Shown: positions 14,581 through 21,479 of the stretch, in pieces | How positions within the stretch are numbered: position 1 is the stretch's first letter | Layout: every line of letters starts with the position of its first letter | From: UBA5336 sp964625835 | GTDB taxonomy: Bacteria > Pseudomonadota > Alphaproteobacteria > Caulobacterales > Hyphomonadaceae | NCBI GenBank assembly: GCA_964625835.1 | Contig: CAZVES010000028.1 | Coordinates: 1-21,479, forward strand | Reading direction: 5' to 3' | DNA: 21,479 nt | The notes under the pieces: model-generated | Database searches by the model: none | The model's input: only the letters and a program-made list of their open reading frames with translations | Told to the model about the DNA's origin: nothing | Program-made: the position numbers and the translations under genes

Positions 14581-17500
14581 TCAAGTCGCCGAGCCGCTCG
14601 CCCTGGCATTCAGGCTTTCGACAAGCGCATTGCTGAGGGTGCCGGTCTCGACCAGTCCAGCTTCGCGCTGGTAAGCGCGGATGGCATCTTGAGTGGACGG
14701 CCCGATGATGCCGTCTGGTGATCCCACATCAAATCCCAGCGCACTCAATGCCACCTGAACGGCGCGCACGCGCTCCTGGCCTCCGCCCTCCCAGGGCTGG
14801 CGACCAAATTCGCCGTTGGCCGGCGCATTCGGCCTCGCCCCGCGCCAGGCCTGCACCCTTGCGCGAATTGTGCGGGCCGTGTCGGCGTCGACCTCTGTCA
14901 GCAGGTTGCGCACCTGGTCACCGGCACCGGGATCGCCATTCTCGGCCGCAAGGGAAAACCAGAAGAGGGCCTCATTGACGTCCTTGGTGATGCCGAGCCC
15001 CTGCTGGTAGAGGACCGCAAGATTGTACTGGCTGTCGAGCACGCCAAAGTCGGCCGCCTTTCGAAACCACTCCACGGATTTCGCATAACTCTGCTCGCCG
15101 CCCTCGCCATCGGCATAGAACACTGCCAGGTCATGCATCGCGCGGACATTGCCGCCATTGGCAGCGCGTTCGGTCCACCGCCGGGCCGCGGATAGGTCGC
15201 GCGCCACGCCAAGGCCCTTCTCATGCAGCTTGGCCAAGCGATACTGGGCCACGGGCAGGCCCTTGCGGGCCGCCTCGCCAATCAAGTCGGCAGCGGCGGC
15301 ATAGTCGGCATTGTCCAGCCTCTGCACACCCAACTGGAAGCTTGCCACCCGGTCCCCGTTCTCTGCCGCCCGCGACAGCGTCAGTGGCTCGGGTATGGGA
15401 TCGAACGTCGCCGTGCGCGGCAAGGCGACGGGCTGGGGCTCGGGCCGCGGAGCCGGCGCCGGTGCGGGCTGAACCACAGGCTCAGCGGGCGCACGCTCGA
15501 TCGCCGCCACAGCCTGTGGCCCAGGCAGGCTTGCCGTGGCCAGGCTGTCCACATCGCCCACATCGGGCGTGGCCGCCGCATCCGGCTCATCGGCAGCGCC
15601 GCTGAGCCCTGTCGTTGCGGCCATTGCAGCAAGGCTTGCCGAAGCGGCATTTCTACCAGGGGCGGAAGACGTACCGCCGCCGCCACCGCCCGGAGCGATC
15701 TGCACCGGCGTCGACACCGTGACCGGCCCCGACGGGTTCTGCTTGCCGCGAAGGTAGAGATAACCCGAGGTTCCGGCAGCCGCGAGGACAATCATGGACG
15801 CGGCCGCATAGAGAGGAACCCGCCCGGCGAACCGGCCACCCGGGCGGCCTGCCGGCCCCGAATCGCCATTTGCCGCCTCCAGCGCAGCCTGTCGCGCGCG
15901 GGCAATGTAATCGCTTGCGTCGAGGTCTTCCTCAAGCGCCTCGCCCGCCGGTGAGCCTTTGCCTGACCCGTCGGCCTGCCGAGAGGTTCCATGCGCACCC
16001 GGCCCATGGCCACCGGTCATGGCAGCCCTTGGCATGTCCACATCAAGGTCGAGGTGAGCCGGCGGGTATCCGGAGGATCGCCCTGGCGGAGTCCCGGTGC
16101 CTGCAGAAACCTCATCAAACACGTCGCTGTCGCGCGCCTCCGAAACCCCCAGCTCGTCCTGTTCGCCCGACCAGTCGGCCAGGGCCGCAAGGGGATCTTT
16201 TTCGGCGCGCCTGCCACGCGGCTCAATCTGTTCCGATGGCATTCCGGGCGTGTAGTCTGCGTCGCTCTCCCCGGATGCCGGCACGGCCCAGTCGGGCAGT
16301 CCCGGCTGGAAAGCCTCGCTCTCGCCAACCGCCTTTGCAGAAACGGCTTCTTCTGCATCGGACTCAACAGTCTGCACGGCCGCGGAAAATGCCGCCAGCA
16401 TGTCACGGTCCTCGTCTGCGCCATCGGCTTCCTGCGCAAACCCTCCCGAGGCTGCCGGGGCCCGAGCACCCGCACCCTCCAGCACCTCAAGCCGGCTGGC
16501 GAGCGAGGCGATCGCCTTCTGCACCGGCGAGAGACTTTCGGCGCTGGTATCGGCGTGCAGGCTTTCAAAGCGACTGGACAGGTTCGACAGGGCCTCGGAG
16601 AGGCGTGTTTCCTGGGCGGAGCGCACCTCCTCGACATGGGCAGACAGGCGACCGAAAGCCTCGTCCTGGCGCCCCTGAAGGCGCTGGGCGACACTGGAGA
16701 CCTGTTCACCAATCTGCTCGATGGCCCTGGCGCTGGCATTCTCGCTCCTGGAGACCCGGGCCTCGAGATGCTCAGCCATACGGCCGACTTCCTCGCTCAC
16801 ACGATCGATAGCAACGGTGTCTACACTCCCGCCGCCGGCTTCGATGTCGCCGAGGCGTTTGTCGAAACTGTCGGAGATGCGCGAGACCTGCTTGCCAATG
16901 GATTCAAAGGCCGAGGCGGCGCGCGCCTCGCTCTCGCCAATCTGGGCCTTGAGCGATTCGACTTCGGACGAAACTCCCGCAACGCCAGACTCGGCGATCT
17001 CATGGGCCATGGCATCGCGCGATGCCGTGATTTCATTCCTGAGTTCTTCAGCCAGCCCCTCGAAACGCGCCTCGAGTTCAGCGCGCAGCCGTGCAGAGGC
17101 CTCCGGACCGGCCACTTCAGCGATCGCGGCAACCTTGGCATCAAGTGTCGAGAACGTGCCCTCCAGCCCCTGCAGGGCTGCATCCGTTGTGCTTTCTGCC
17201 CGGTTGAGACGCTCCTGAATGCGAAGCAGCGTCTGCTCCATGGAGCCAAGCGCGCCGCTGACATCATCTTCCATGCGAGACAGGCGCGTATCGGTCTCAG
17301 CCGCATTGGCTTCAACATCGCCAGCCAGCTTTCGCGTGGCCTCCGAAGCGCGCAACTCGGCCTGCTCTACCGCCTCCTCAACGCGTCTGGCCGCTTCGGT
17401 GAGCGTTGTCTCAACACGGGTTTCGACACTCTCCATCCGGTCGGTCAGATCCACAAAGCCCGCCTCGACCCGCCCCTTGATGGCATCGGATTCCATCTGG

Positions 17501-17994
17501 GCCTGCTCGCCTTCCTCATAGACATGGGTGGCCAGCTTTCCGAGCGCCTCCTCCAGGGACTTCAACGCATCGAGATTGCGCTCGGCGCTGTCGTCGGCCT
17601 CCAGCCGGCGCACCTTCTCACTCAGGGCCGTATGGGTCTCTCGCAACTCTTCGATGAAGGTGTCGACATGGCCGGCGATGACCGTGTTGTTGTCCTCGGC
17701 CTTCTGGAGCCGGGCGACGAGCCCCATCACAGACTGGTCAATGCCGGTGATGGCAAGCGTAGAGCGCGCCTCGACCGCCTCAACCCGCCGGGCGAGCTGG
17801 TCGAGCGTCGACGAAGAGGCCAGAGACTCTCCCACACGAATCTCATTGGGCTGGCTGTCGCCATGGCATTCGCTCAGGATGAGATTGTTGAGATACTCGC
17901 CGAGCGTCACACCCTCTGACCGCGCAGCGTCCCTTGCAATTGCGCGCGCACGCTGGTCAATGCCTTTGACGCTCCAGGGACCTCGATCAATCAT
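14581..17994 (-). CDS. podJ: PodJ-like polar organelle development protein
   Basis: This 1137-residue single-pass membrane protein has the architecture of Caulobacter PodJ, the pole-organising scaffold needed for pili, holdfast and chemotaxis localisation. The order is a conserved N-terminal segment from PWSVKGIDQRAR to GEYLNN (about 6-37), then a long cytoplasmic coiled-coil region rich in Glu, Ala, Ser and Arg (about 63-510), an acidic disordered stretch, and one transmembrane helix (about 725-747). After a Gly/Pro/Ala-rich linker come Sel1-type repeats (about 873-1036) and a C-terminal peptidoglycan-binding domain (about 1075-1115, GFDVGSPDGIIGPSTQDAI). The periplasmic part would touch the cell wall. 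I chose the ATG at 17994, with GGAG nine bases upstream. The frame opens at 18057 but that start has no such site and lies above a plausible promoter. CtrA and GANTC motifs upstream suggest cell-cycle control. Confidence 0.87.
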   Translation of the reverse strand: MIDRGPWSVKGIDQRARAIARDAARSEGVTLGEYLNNLILSECHGDSQPNEIRVGESLASSSTLDQLARRVEAVEARSTLAITGIDQSVMGLVARLQKAEDNNTVIAGHVDTFIEELRETHTALSEKVRRLEADDSAERNLDALKSLEEALGKLATHVYEEGEQAQMESDAIKGRVEAGFVDLTDRMESVETRVETTLTEAARRVEEAVEQAELRASEATRKLAGDVEANAAETDTRLSRMEDDVSGALGSMEQTLLRIQERLNRAESTTDAALQGLEGTFSTLDAKVAAIAEVAGPEASARLRAELEARFEGLAEELRNEITASRDAMAHEIAESGVAGVSSEVESLKAQIGESEARAASAFESIGKQVSRISDSFDKRLGDIEAGGGSVDTVAIDRVSEEVGRMAEHLEARVSRSENASARAIEQIGEQVSSVAQRLQGRQDEAFGRLSAHVEEVRSAQETRLSEALSNLSSRFESLHADTSAESLSPVQKAIASLASRLEVLEGAGARAPAASGGFAQEADGADEDRDMLAAFSAAVQTVESDAEEAVSAKAVGESEAFQPGLPDWAVPASGESDADYTPGMPSEQIEPRGRRAEKDPLAALADWSGEQDELGVSEARDSDVFDEVSAGTGTPPGRSSGYPPAHLDLDVDMPRAAMTGGHGPGAHGTSRQADGSGKGSPAGEALEEDLDASDYIARARQAALEAANGDSGPAGRPGGRFAGRVPLYAAASMIVLAAAGTSGYLYLRGKQNPSGPVTVSTPVQIAPGGGGGGTSSAPGRNAASASLAAMAATTGLSGAADEPDAAATPDVGDVDSLATASLPGPQAVAAIERAPAEPVVQPAPAPAPRPEPQPVALPRTATFDPIPEPLTLSRAAENGDRVASFQLGVQRLDNADYAAAADLIGEAARKGLPVAQYRLAKLHEKGLGVARDLSAARRWTERAANGGNVRAMHDLAVFYADGEGGEQSYAKSVEWFRKAADFGVLDSQYNLAVLYQQGLGITKDVNEALFWFSLAAENGDPGAGDQVRNLLTEVDADTARTIRARVQAWRGARPNAPANGEFGRQPWEGGGQERVRAVQVALSALGFDVGSPDGIIGPSTQDAIRAYQREAGLVETGTLSNALVESLNARASGSAT

Positions 17995-18033
17995 TACGAC
18001 TACTCCGTCAGCCTCTCCCCAGCACCACACGCC

Positions 18034-18055
18034 GTGATAGGGTAAAATCCGAATC
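18034..18055 (-). promoter_or_regulatory. Possible podJ promoter with a GANTC site
   Basis: On the minus strand a TATCAC -10-like box (18034-18039) lies 11 bases downstream of a GAATC (18051-18055), which fits the GANTC target of the CcrM methyltransferase. GANTC between or near promoter boxes is the arrangement of GcrA-dependent cell-cycle promoters in Caulobacter. The start would fall about 33 bases before the chosen podJ ATG. The boxes themselves are weak. Confidence 0.4.
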
Positions 18056-18074
18056 ATGAATGGCCGGTGTCGCC

Positions 18075-18097
18075 TTAAGGGCAGGTTAAGCGGTTAA
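18075..18097. promoter_or_regulatory. CtrA-type box upstream of podJ and merR
   Basis: TTAA-GGGCAGG-TTAA (18075-18089) fits the CtrA full-site spacing TTAA-N7-TTAA exactly, and a third TTAA follows at 18094-18097. The box lies in the gap between podJ (minus) and merR (plus), 81-95 bp upstream of the podJ start. CtrA is known to act at many polarity and cell-cycle genes in this group of bacteria. Binding here is inferred. Confidence 0.55.
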
Positions 18098-18145
18098 AAA
18101 TACGGGCCGCCATGCTAACCTTTTCAAAACCAGCGGTGGCGCAGC

Positions 18146-18180
18146 TTGACGTTGACGTTCGCGTAAGGAGAGGGCATAAC
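18146..18180 (+). promoter_or_regulatory. merR promoter with embedded operator
   Basis: TTGACG (18152-18157) and CATAAC (18175-18180) are spaced 17 bp. A second TTGACG lies directly upstream (18146-18151). The operator-like GTTGACGT-TC-GCGTAAGG (18151-18168) fills the spacer, the usual place for MerR-family binding. Its left arm is identical to that of the palindrome before the second acyl-CoA dehydrogenase. The predicted transcription start coincides with the A of the merR ATG. Confidence 0.55.
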
Positions 18181-18186
18181 GTCAAT

Positions 18187-18666
18187 ATGCCTGATACAGC
18201 CACCGCCCTGTCTGCTGCCGATTCTCGTACATATACGATATCGCAGCTCGCACGCGAGTTCGGGGTCACACCCCGGGCGCTGCGTTTTTATGAAGACAAA
18301 GACATGCTGCACCCGGGCCGGGACGGCATGATGCGGGTTTACCGCAACCGGGACCGTGCCCGCCTCAAGATCATCCTGCAATGCAAGCGGGTTGGCCTTC
18401 CACTGGCGGACATCCGGGAGATCCTCGATCTTTATGGTATGGAAGGTGGCCTTCGCGCGCAGAAACGTGAGGCGTTGAACAAGTTCCGCAACCAGGTCGA
18501 GACGCTGAAACAGCAGCGCGACGATATCGATGCCGCACTGGTGGAGTTGCACCGCGGGATCGAATGGCTTGAAGACCAGCTCAGCCAGGTCGGGCCAGGC
18601 GAGACAGAAGCCCGCGATGTCGCTGCCTATGAAAAGGTCGCCCGCGCCCACATGGACCAGGCCTGA
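18187..18666 (+). CDS. MerR-family regulator, LiuR-like
   Basis: This 159-residue regulator has an N-terminal MerR winged helix-turn-helix (about 15-85), with YTISQLAREFGVTPRALRFYE (16-36) and KIILQCKRVGLPLADIREIL (61-80), and a C-terminal dimerisation coiled coil (about 95-135). There are no cysteine clusters or large effector domain, so it is not a metal sensor. The spelling is that of the LiuR group, which controls branched-chain amino acid and fatty acid catabolism. It lies 68 bp ahead of an acyl-CoA dehydrogenase and is probably co-transcribed with it. The ATG at 18187 is the only credible start. AGGAGAGGG lies 12 bases upstream, unusually far, and the promoter geometry suggests a leaderless transcript. 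An upstream operator-like sequence points to autoregulation. Confidence 0.86.
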   Translation: MPDTATALSAADSRTYTISQLAREFGVTPRALRFYEDKDMLHPGRDGMMRVYRNRDRARLKIILQCKRVGLPLADIREILDLYGMEGGLRAQKREALNKFRNQVETLKQQRDDIDAALVELHRGIEWLEDQLSQVGPGETEARDVAAYEKVARAHMDQA

Positions 18667-18734
18667 TCCACTCGGTGCGGCGAAGACCGCTCCGCGATCC
18701 CAGCCCTCTCCCAGCCATTAGAAGGGACACCAGA

Positions 18735-20519
18735 ATGCCGCGTTACGATGCACCCGTCCGCGATATGAAGTTCGTGCTGCACGAGCTTCTCGCCATTGAA
18801 AAATATTCAAACCTGCCCGGCTTTGCCGACGCGCCACGCGACCTTGTTGACCAGATCCTTGATGAGGGCGGGAAGTTTTCTTCCGAAGTCCTTGCCCCCC
18901 TGAACATGGTTGGCGACGAGCAGGGCTGCGTGCGCAACGGCGATGCCAGCGTGAAGACGCCCGACGGGTTTCCCGAAGCATACCGCCAGCTGGTGGAGAA
19001 TGGCTGGCCGCTCCTGTCAAAGGCCCCCGAAATGGGCGGACAGGGCTTGCCCCACCTCCTCGGCATGGCCTGGAGCGAGATGGTGTCGTCCGCCAACATG
19101 GCGTTCGGCATGTATCCGGGCCTCACCTCAGGCGCCTATGAGGCGTTGATGGAGGGCGGCTCCGACGAGCAGAAACAGAAATACGGACCCAAAATGGCGT
19201 CCGGGGAATGGGCCGGCACCATGAACCTGACCGAGCCCCAATGCGGCACGGACCTCGGCCTGATCAAGACAAAAGCTGTGCCGCAGGCCGATGGGTCCTA
19301 CAAGCTCACCGGCCAAAAGATCTGGATCTCCGGCGGCGAGCAGGACCTGACCGAGAACATCATCCACCTCGTGCTGGCGCGCATTGAGGGTGCACCGGAA
19401 GGCATAAAGGGCATCTCGCTCTTCGTGGTTCCGAAATTCATCGTCAATGACGATGGCAGCCTGGGCGAACGCAACCCGGTGACCTGCGGCGGCCTGGAAG
19501 AGAAGATGGGCATTCACGGCAATGCCACATGTGTGATGAACTATGACGGCGCAACCGGCTGGCTTGTGGGCCGGGAGCACAAAGGCATGCGCACCATGTT
19601 CGTGATGATGAACGAGGCGCGCCTCGGCGTTGGCTTGCAGGGCCTGGCCCAGGCCGAGGTCGCTTACCAGAACGCGGTGGATTTCGCGAAGGACCGCCGC
19701 CAGGGACGCGCGCTCACTGGTCCGGCTGAGCCGGATGCGAATGCCGATCCCATTATCGTCCACCCGGATGTACGCCGCCTCCTGATGGACCAGAAGTCTT
19801 TCATCGAAGGCGCGAGGGCCTTTGCCTACTGGACTGGTCTCTATGGCGATCTCCTGCACAAGAGCCCCGATGAGAAGGTGCGCGAGAAGGCGGGCGACTA
19901 CATGGCCCTGATGACCCCGGTCATCAAAGCCTTCCTCACCGATCGCGGATACAAAGCCTGCAATGACGGTTTGCAACTGCATGGCGGTTCGGGCTTCACA
20001 CGCGAGTGGGGCATGGAGCAGTTCGTGCGCGACTGCCGCATCACGCTGATCTATGAGGGTACGAACGGCATCCAGGCGCTGGACCTGGTGGGCCGCAAGC
20101 TGGCCGCCGACGGCGGTCGGGCCATCTTCACATTCTTCGACGAAGTCGACGACTACATCTCCGAGCGTGAAGGCAATGAAGAGCTTGCGCCGTTCACCGA
20201 AGGCCTGAAATCGGCCAAGGCACAGCTGCAGGAGGCCACCCAGTGGCTGATGCAGAACGGCATGACCAATTTCAACAATGCCGGCGCCTCATCGAACGAC
20301 TATCTCCACCTCTTCGGCCTCACCGCGCTCGCCTATATGTGGGCGCAGATGGCTGAGGTTGCGATGGAAAAATCAGGCAGCGGCGACCCGTTCTACGACA
20401 CCAAGGTGAAAACGGGCCGCTACTTTATGGACCGCATCCTGCCGGAGACGGCTGCACACCTGGCCAAGGTCAAAGCGGGCGCCGACACGATGATGGCCCT
20501 GGACGCTGACGCGTTCTGA
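18735..20519 (+). CDS. Acyl-CoA dehydrogenase, ~600-residue DmdC-like type
   Basis: This 594-residue FAD enzyme introduces a trans-2 double bond into an acyl-CoA. It belongs to the larger acyl-CoA dehydrogenase group with an extra N-terminal segment (YDAPVRDMKFVLHEL, 4-18) and an extra C-terminal helical domain (about 465-590). That group includes the 3-methylmercaptopropionyl-CoA dehydrogenase DmdC and many fatty-acid enzymes. Landmarks are the flavin segment NLTEPQCGTDLG (164-175), LHGGSGF (415-421) and IYEGTNGIQ (439-447), with Glu441 as the expected catalytic base. The ATG at 18735 follows AAGGGAC, and upstream in-frame residues lack family homology. It follows merR by 68 bp and is closed by a hairpin terminator, so merR and this gene probably form an operon. 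The substrate chain is not determined. Confidence 0.92.
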   Translation: MPRYDAPVRDMKFVLHELLAIEKYSNLPGFADAPRDLVDQILDEGGKFSSEVLAPLNMVGDEQGCVRNGDASVKTPDGFPEAYRQLVENGWPLLSKAPEMGGQGLPHLLGMAWSEMVSSANMAFGMYPGLTSGAYEALMEGGSDEQKQKYGPKMASGEWAGTMNLTEPQCGTDLGLIKTKAVPQADGSYKLTGQKIWISGGEQDLTENIIHLVLARIEGAPEGIKGISLFVVPKFIVNDDGSLGERNPVTCGGLEEKMGIHGNATCVMNYDGATGWLVGREHKGMRTMFVMMNEARLGVGLQGLAQAEVAYQNAVDFAKDRRQGRALTGPAEPDANADPIIVHPDVRRLLMDQKSFIEGARAFAYWTGLYGDLLHKSPDEKVREKAGDYMALMTPVIKAFLTDRGYKACNDGLQLHGGSGFTREWGMEQFVRDCRITLIYEGTNGIQALDLVGRKLAADGGRAIFTFFDEVDDYISEREGNEELAPFTEGLKSAKAQLQEATQWLMQNGMTNFNNAGASSNDYLHLFGLTALAYMWAQMAEVAMEKSGSGDPFYDTKVKTGRYFMDRILPETAAHLAKVKAGADTMMALDADAF

Positions 20520-20536
20520 AACTTTGAGACTGTGAC

Positions 20537-20562
20537 AGGCCGGTGAATATCGCCGGCCTTTC
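20537..20562 (+). terminator. Hairpin terminator after acyl-CoA dehydrogenase
   Basis: AGGCCGGTGA and TCGCCGGCCT form a 10-bp stem (one G-U pair) around a 3-base loop and are followed by a short TTCC tail. The stem is strong and lies 18 bp after the stop codon. The U-tract is short, so termination may be partial. It separates the merR operon from the next gene. Confidence 0.7.
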
Positions 20563-20602
20563 CGTAACGGCAGATCTTAGCAAGCACGACACTTTGCGCT
20601 AG

Positions 20603-20620
20603 GTTGACGTGAACGTAAAC
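20603..20620. promoter_or_regulatory. Near-perfect 18-bp palindrome, LiuR-like operator
   Basis: GTTGACGT-GA-ACGTAAAC is symmetrical at all but one position per arm and matches 15 of 16 arm bases of GTTTACGT-N2-ACGTAAAC. It lies 48 bp before the second acyl-CoA dehydrogenase ATG. A TTGACG -35-like box is embedded at 20604-20609, but no good -10 follows at 17-19 bp. It is the best copy of the motif in the window. Confidence 0.65.
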
Positions 20621-20667
20621 GAAAAGGTGCCGATCAGAGCGCCCCATGATTACCGGGAGATAAAACC

Positions 20668-21479
20668 ATGCAGGCCAGCCCCCTCGACGTTCCCCAGCCC
20701 GAATGGCGCCGCGACGAAGAAATCGCGATTTTCTCTGACGCTGTGGGGCAGTTCTTCGAGCGCGAGTGCAAGCCCCATGTGGAGGACTGGAGAAAGCAGG
20801 GCTATGTGCCGCGCGACGTGTGGAAGACGGCCGGCGAGGCAGGCCTCCTGCTGGCCTCTGCGCCGGAGGAGTATGGCGGCGCCGGCGGGGATTTCCGCCA
20901 CGAAGCGGTGATCATCGAACAGCAGCAATGGAAGGGCATCGACGGCTTCGGCATCACGCTGCACAACGCCATCGTTGCCCCCTACATCACCCATTACGGC
21001 ACCGAGGAGCAGAAGCGGCGCTGGCTGCCAAAGCTCGCCTCGGGCGACATGGTGTGCGCCATCGCCATGACCGAGCCGGGCACGGGCTCGGACCTCCAGA
21101 ACATCAAGACCACCGCCAGGAAGGACGGCAATGGCTACGTCATCAACGGCTCGAAGACCTTCATCTCCAACGGCCAGACGGCGAACCTGATCCTGGTCTG
21201 CGCAAAGACCGACCCGGACGAGGGCGCCAAGGGCGTCTCCATCATGGTCGTGGAAACCGACGAGGTGGAAGGCGAAGGCGGGTTTGAGCGCGGGCGTAAC
21301 CTGGAAAAGGTCGGCCAGAAGGCGGCTGACACGTCAGAGCTCTTCTTCAACGATGTGAAAGTGCCCGCCACGGCCCTCTTGGGCGAGGCAGAGGGCCAGG
21401 GCTTCGTCCAGCTGATGCAGCAGCTCCCCCAGGAGCGCCACATCATCGGCCTGCAGGGCATCGGCATGATCGAGCGCGC
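20668..21479 (+). CDS. Acyl-CoA dehydrogenase, long-chain/ACADL-like, 3' truncated
   Basis: The first 270 residues of a second FAD-dependent acyl-CoA dehydrogenase are present, and the frame is open to the window edge. The start ATG has GGGAG eight bases upstream. The N-terminal helical domain includes GLLLASAPEEYGGAGGD (59-75). The flavin-binding AIAMTEPGTGSDLQ (131-144) and FISNG (165-169) are typical of the ~390-residue group. Segments such as TEPGTGSDL and the late LPQERHIIG (253-261) resemble mammalian long-chain and isovaleryl-CoA dehydrogenases, whose catalytic Glu lies on this helix. Glu256 would be that residue by alignment, which is inference. About 110-120 residues should lie beyond the edge. 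It has its own promoter region with the best operator match. Confidence 0.9.
   Translation, partial: MQASPLDVPQPEWRRDEEIAIFSDAVGQFFERECKPHVEDWRKQGYVPRDVWKTAGEAGLLLASAPEEYGGAGGDFRHEAVIIEQQQWKGIDGFGITLHNAIVAPYITHYGTEEQKRRWLPKLASGDMVCAIAMTEPGTGSDLQNIKTTARKDGNGYVINGSKTFISNGQTANLILVCAKTDPDEGAKGVSIMVVETDEVEGEGGFERGRNLEKVGQKAADTSELFFNDVKVPATALLGEAEGQGFVQLMQQLPQERHIIGLQGIGMIER

Noticed and set aside
15991..17919. A 642-codon open frame on the plus strand opposite the PodJ-like gene
   Set aside because: It is a mirror of the high-GC coiled-coil coding strand. It has no recognisable domain or start context, while the minus-strand protein has a complete known architecture.
17995..18057. A longer PodJ-like start at 18057
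   Set aside because: It has no ribosome-binding site, and the extra 21 residues precede the conserved N-terminal PodJ segment. A plausible promoter lies within this stretch.
1..21479. A search by eye for CRISPR repeats, tRNA/rRNA genes, insertion sequences, phage or defence genes
   Set aside because: No regularly spaced repeats, cloverleaf-like segments, transposases, integrases, restriction or nuclease-defence modules were seen. The only related item is the lone VapB-like gene.

Overview
The window looks like GC-rich chromosomal DNA from an alphaproteobacterium of the Caulobacter/Hyphomonas/Maricaulis type. Three things point there. One is a PodJ-like polarity protein whose upstream region carries a CtrA-type TTAA-N7-TTAA box and a GANTC (CcrM-type) site. 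The second is a LiuR-like MerR regulator beside acyl-CoA dehydrogenases. The third is the make-up of the housekeeping genes. The genus is inference. I see no rRNA, tRNA, CRISPR, insertion sequence, integrase or phage gene, and the window reads as ordinary chromosome.

Layout. 49-2547 (minus): an acyl-CoA ligase (DmdB/AlkK-like) followed 9 bp later by an aldose-1-epimerase-like protein. 2656-6429 (plus): an export cluster with a lipoprotein GDPD, a lipoprotein metal-dependent amidohydrolase, and a second exported amidohydrolase homologue that starts inside the stop of the first and has lost the HxH metal motif. 6469-8232 (minus): a DUF354 GT-B-like protein and a short squalene/phytoene-synthase-fold protein resembling NDUFAF6. 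8287-8886 (plus): iron superoxide dismutase with a strong terminator. 8942-9205 (minus): a VapB-like antitoxin with no VapC beside it. 9449-10999 (plus): a RhlE-type DEAD-box RNA helicase. 11149-11379 (plus): a 76-residue two-helix membrane protein. 11410-12846 (minus): a coniferyl-aldehyde-dehydrogenase-type ALDH, divergent from a crotonase at 13005-13805 (plus). 13851-14573 (plus): a PdeM-type phosphoesterase. 14581-17994 (minus): the PodJ-like protein. 18187-20519 (plus): the MerR regulator and a ~600-residue acyl-CoA dehydrogenase. 20668 to the window end (plus): a second acyl-CoA dehydrogenase, cut by the edge.

How the genes fit together. The ligase, ALDH, crotonase and two acyl-CoA dehydrogenases form a scattered acyl-CoA catabolism set. 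The MerR regulator resembles LiuR, which controls such genes. An 18-bp palindrome of the form GTTTACGT-N2-ACGTAAAC occurs nearly perfectly before the second dehydrogenase, more degenerately before merR itself and between the ALDH and crotonase genes, and as a weak half-site before the ligase. This suggests one local regulon and is the main systems-level observation here. The most unusual protein-level observation is the overlapping pair of intact and metal-site-degenerate exported amidohydrolases. I found no clear evidence of a wholly new defence or mobile system.

Starts were chosen from ribosome-binding sites, family alignment from memory and avoidance of overlaps. Family names rest on motif recognition by eye, not on database searches.
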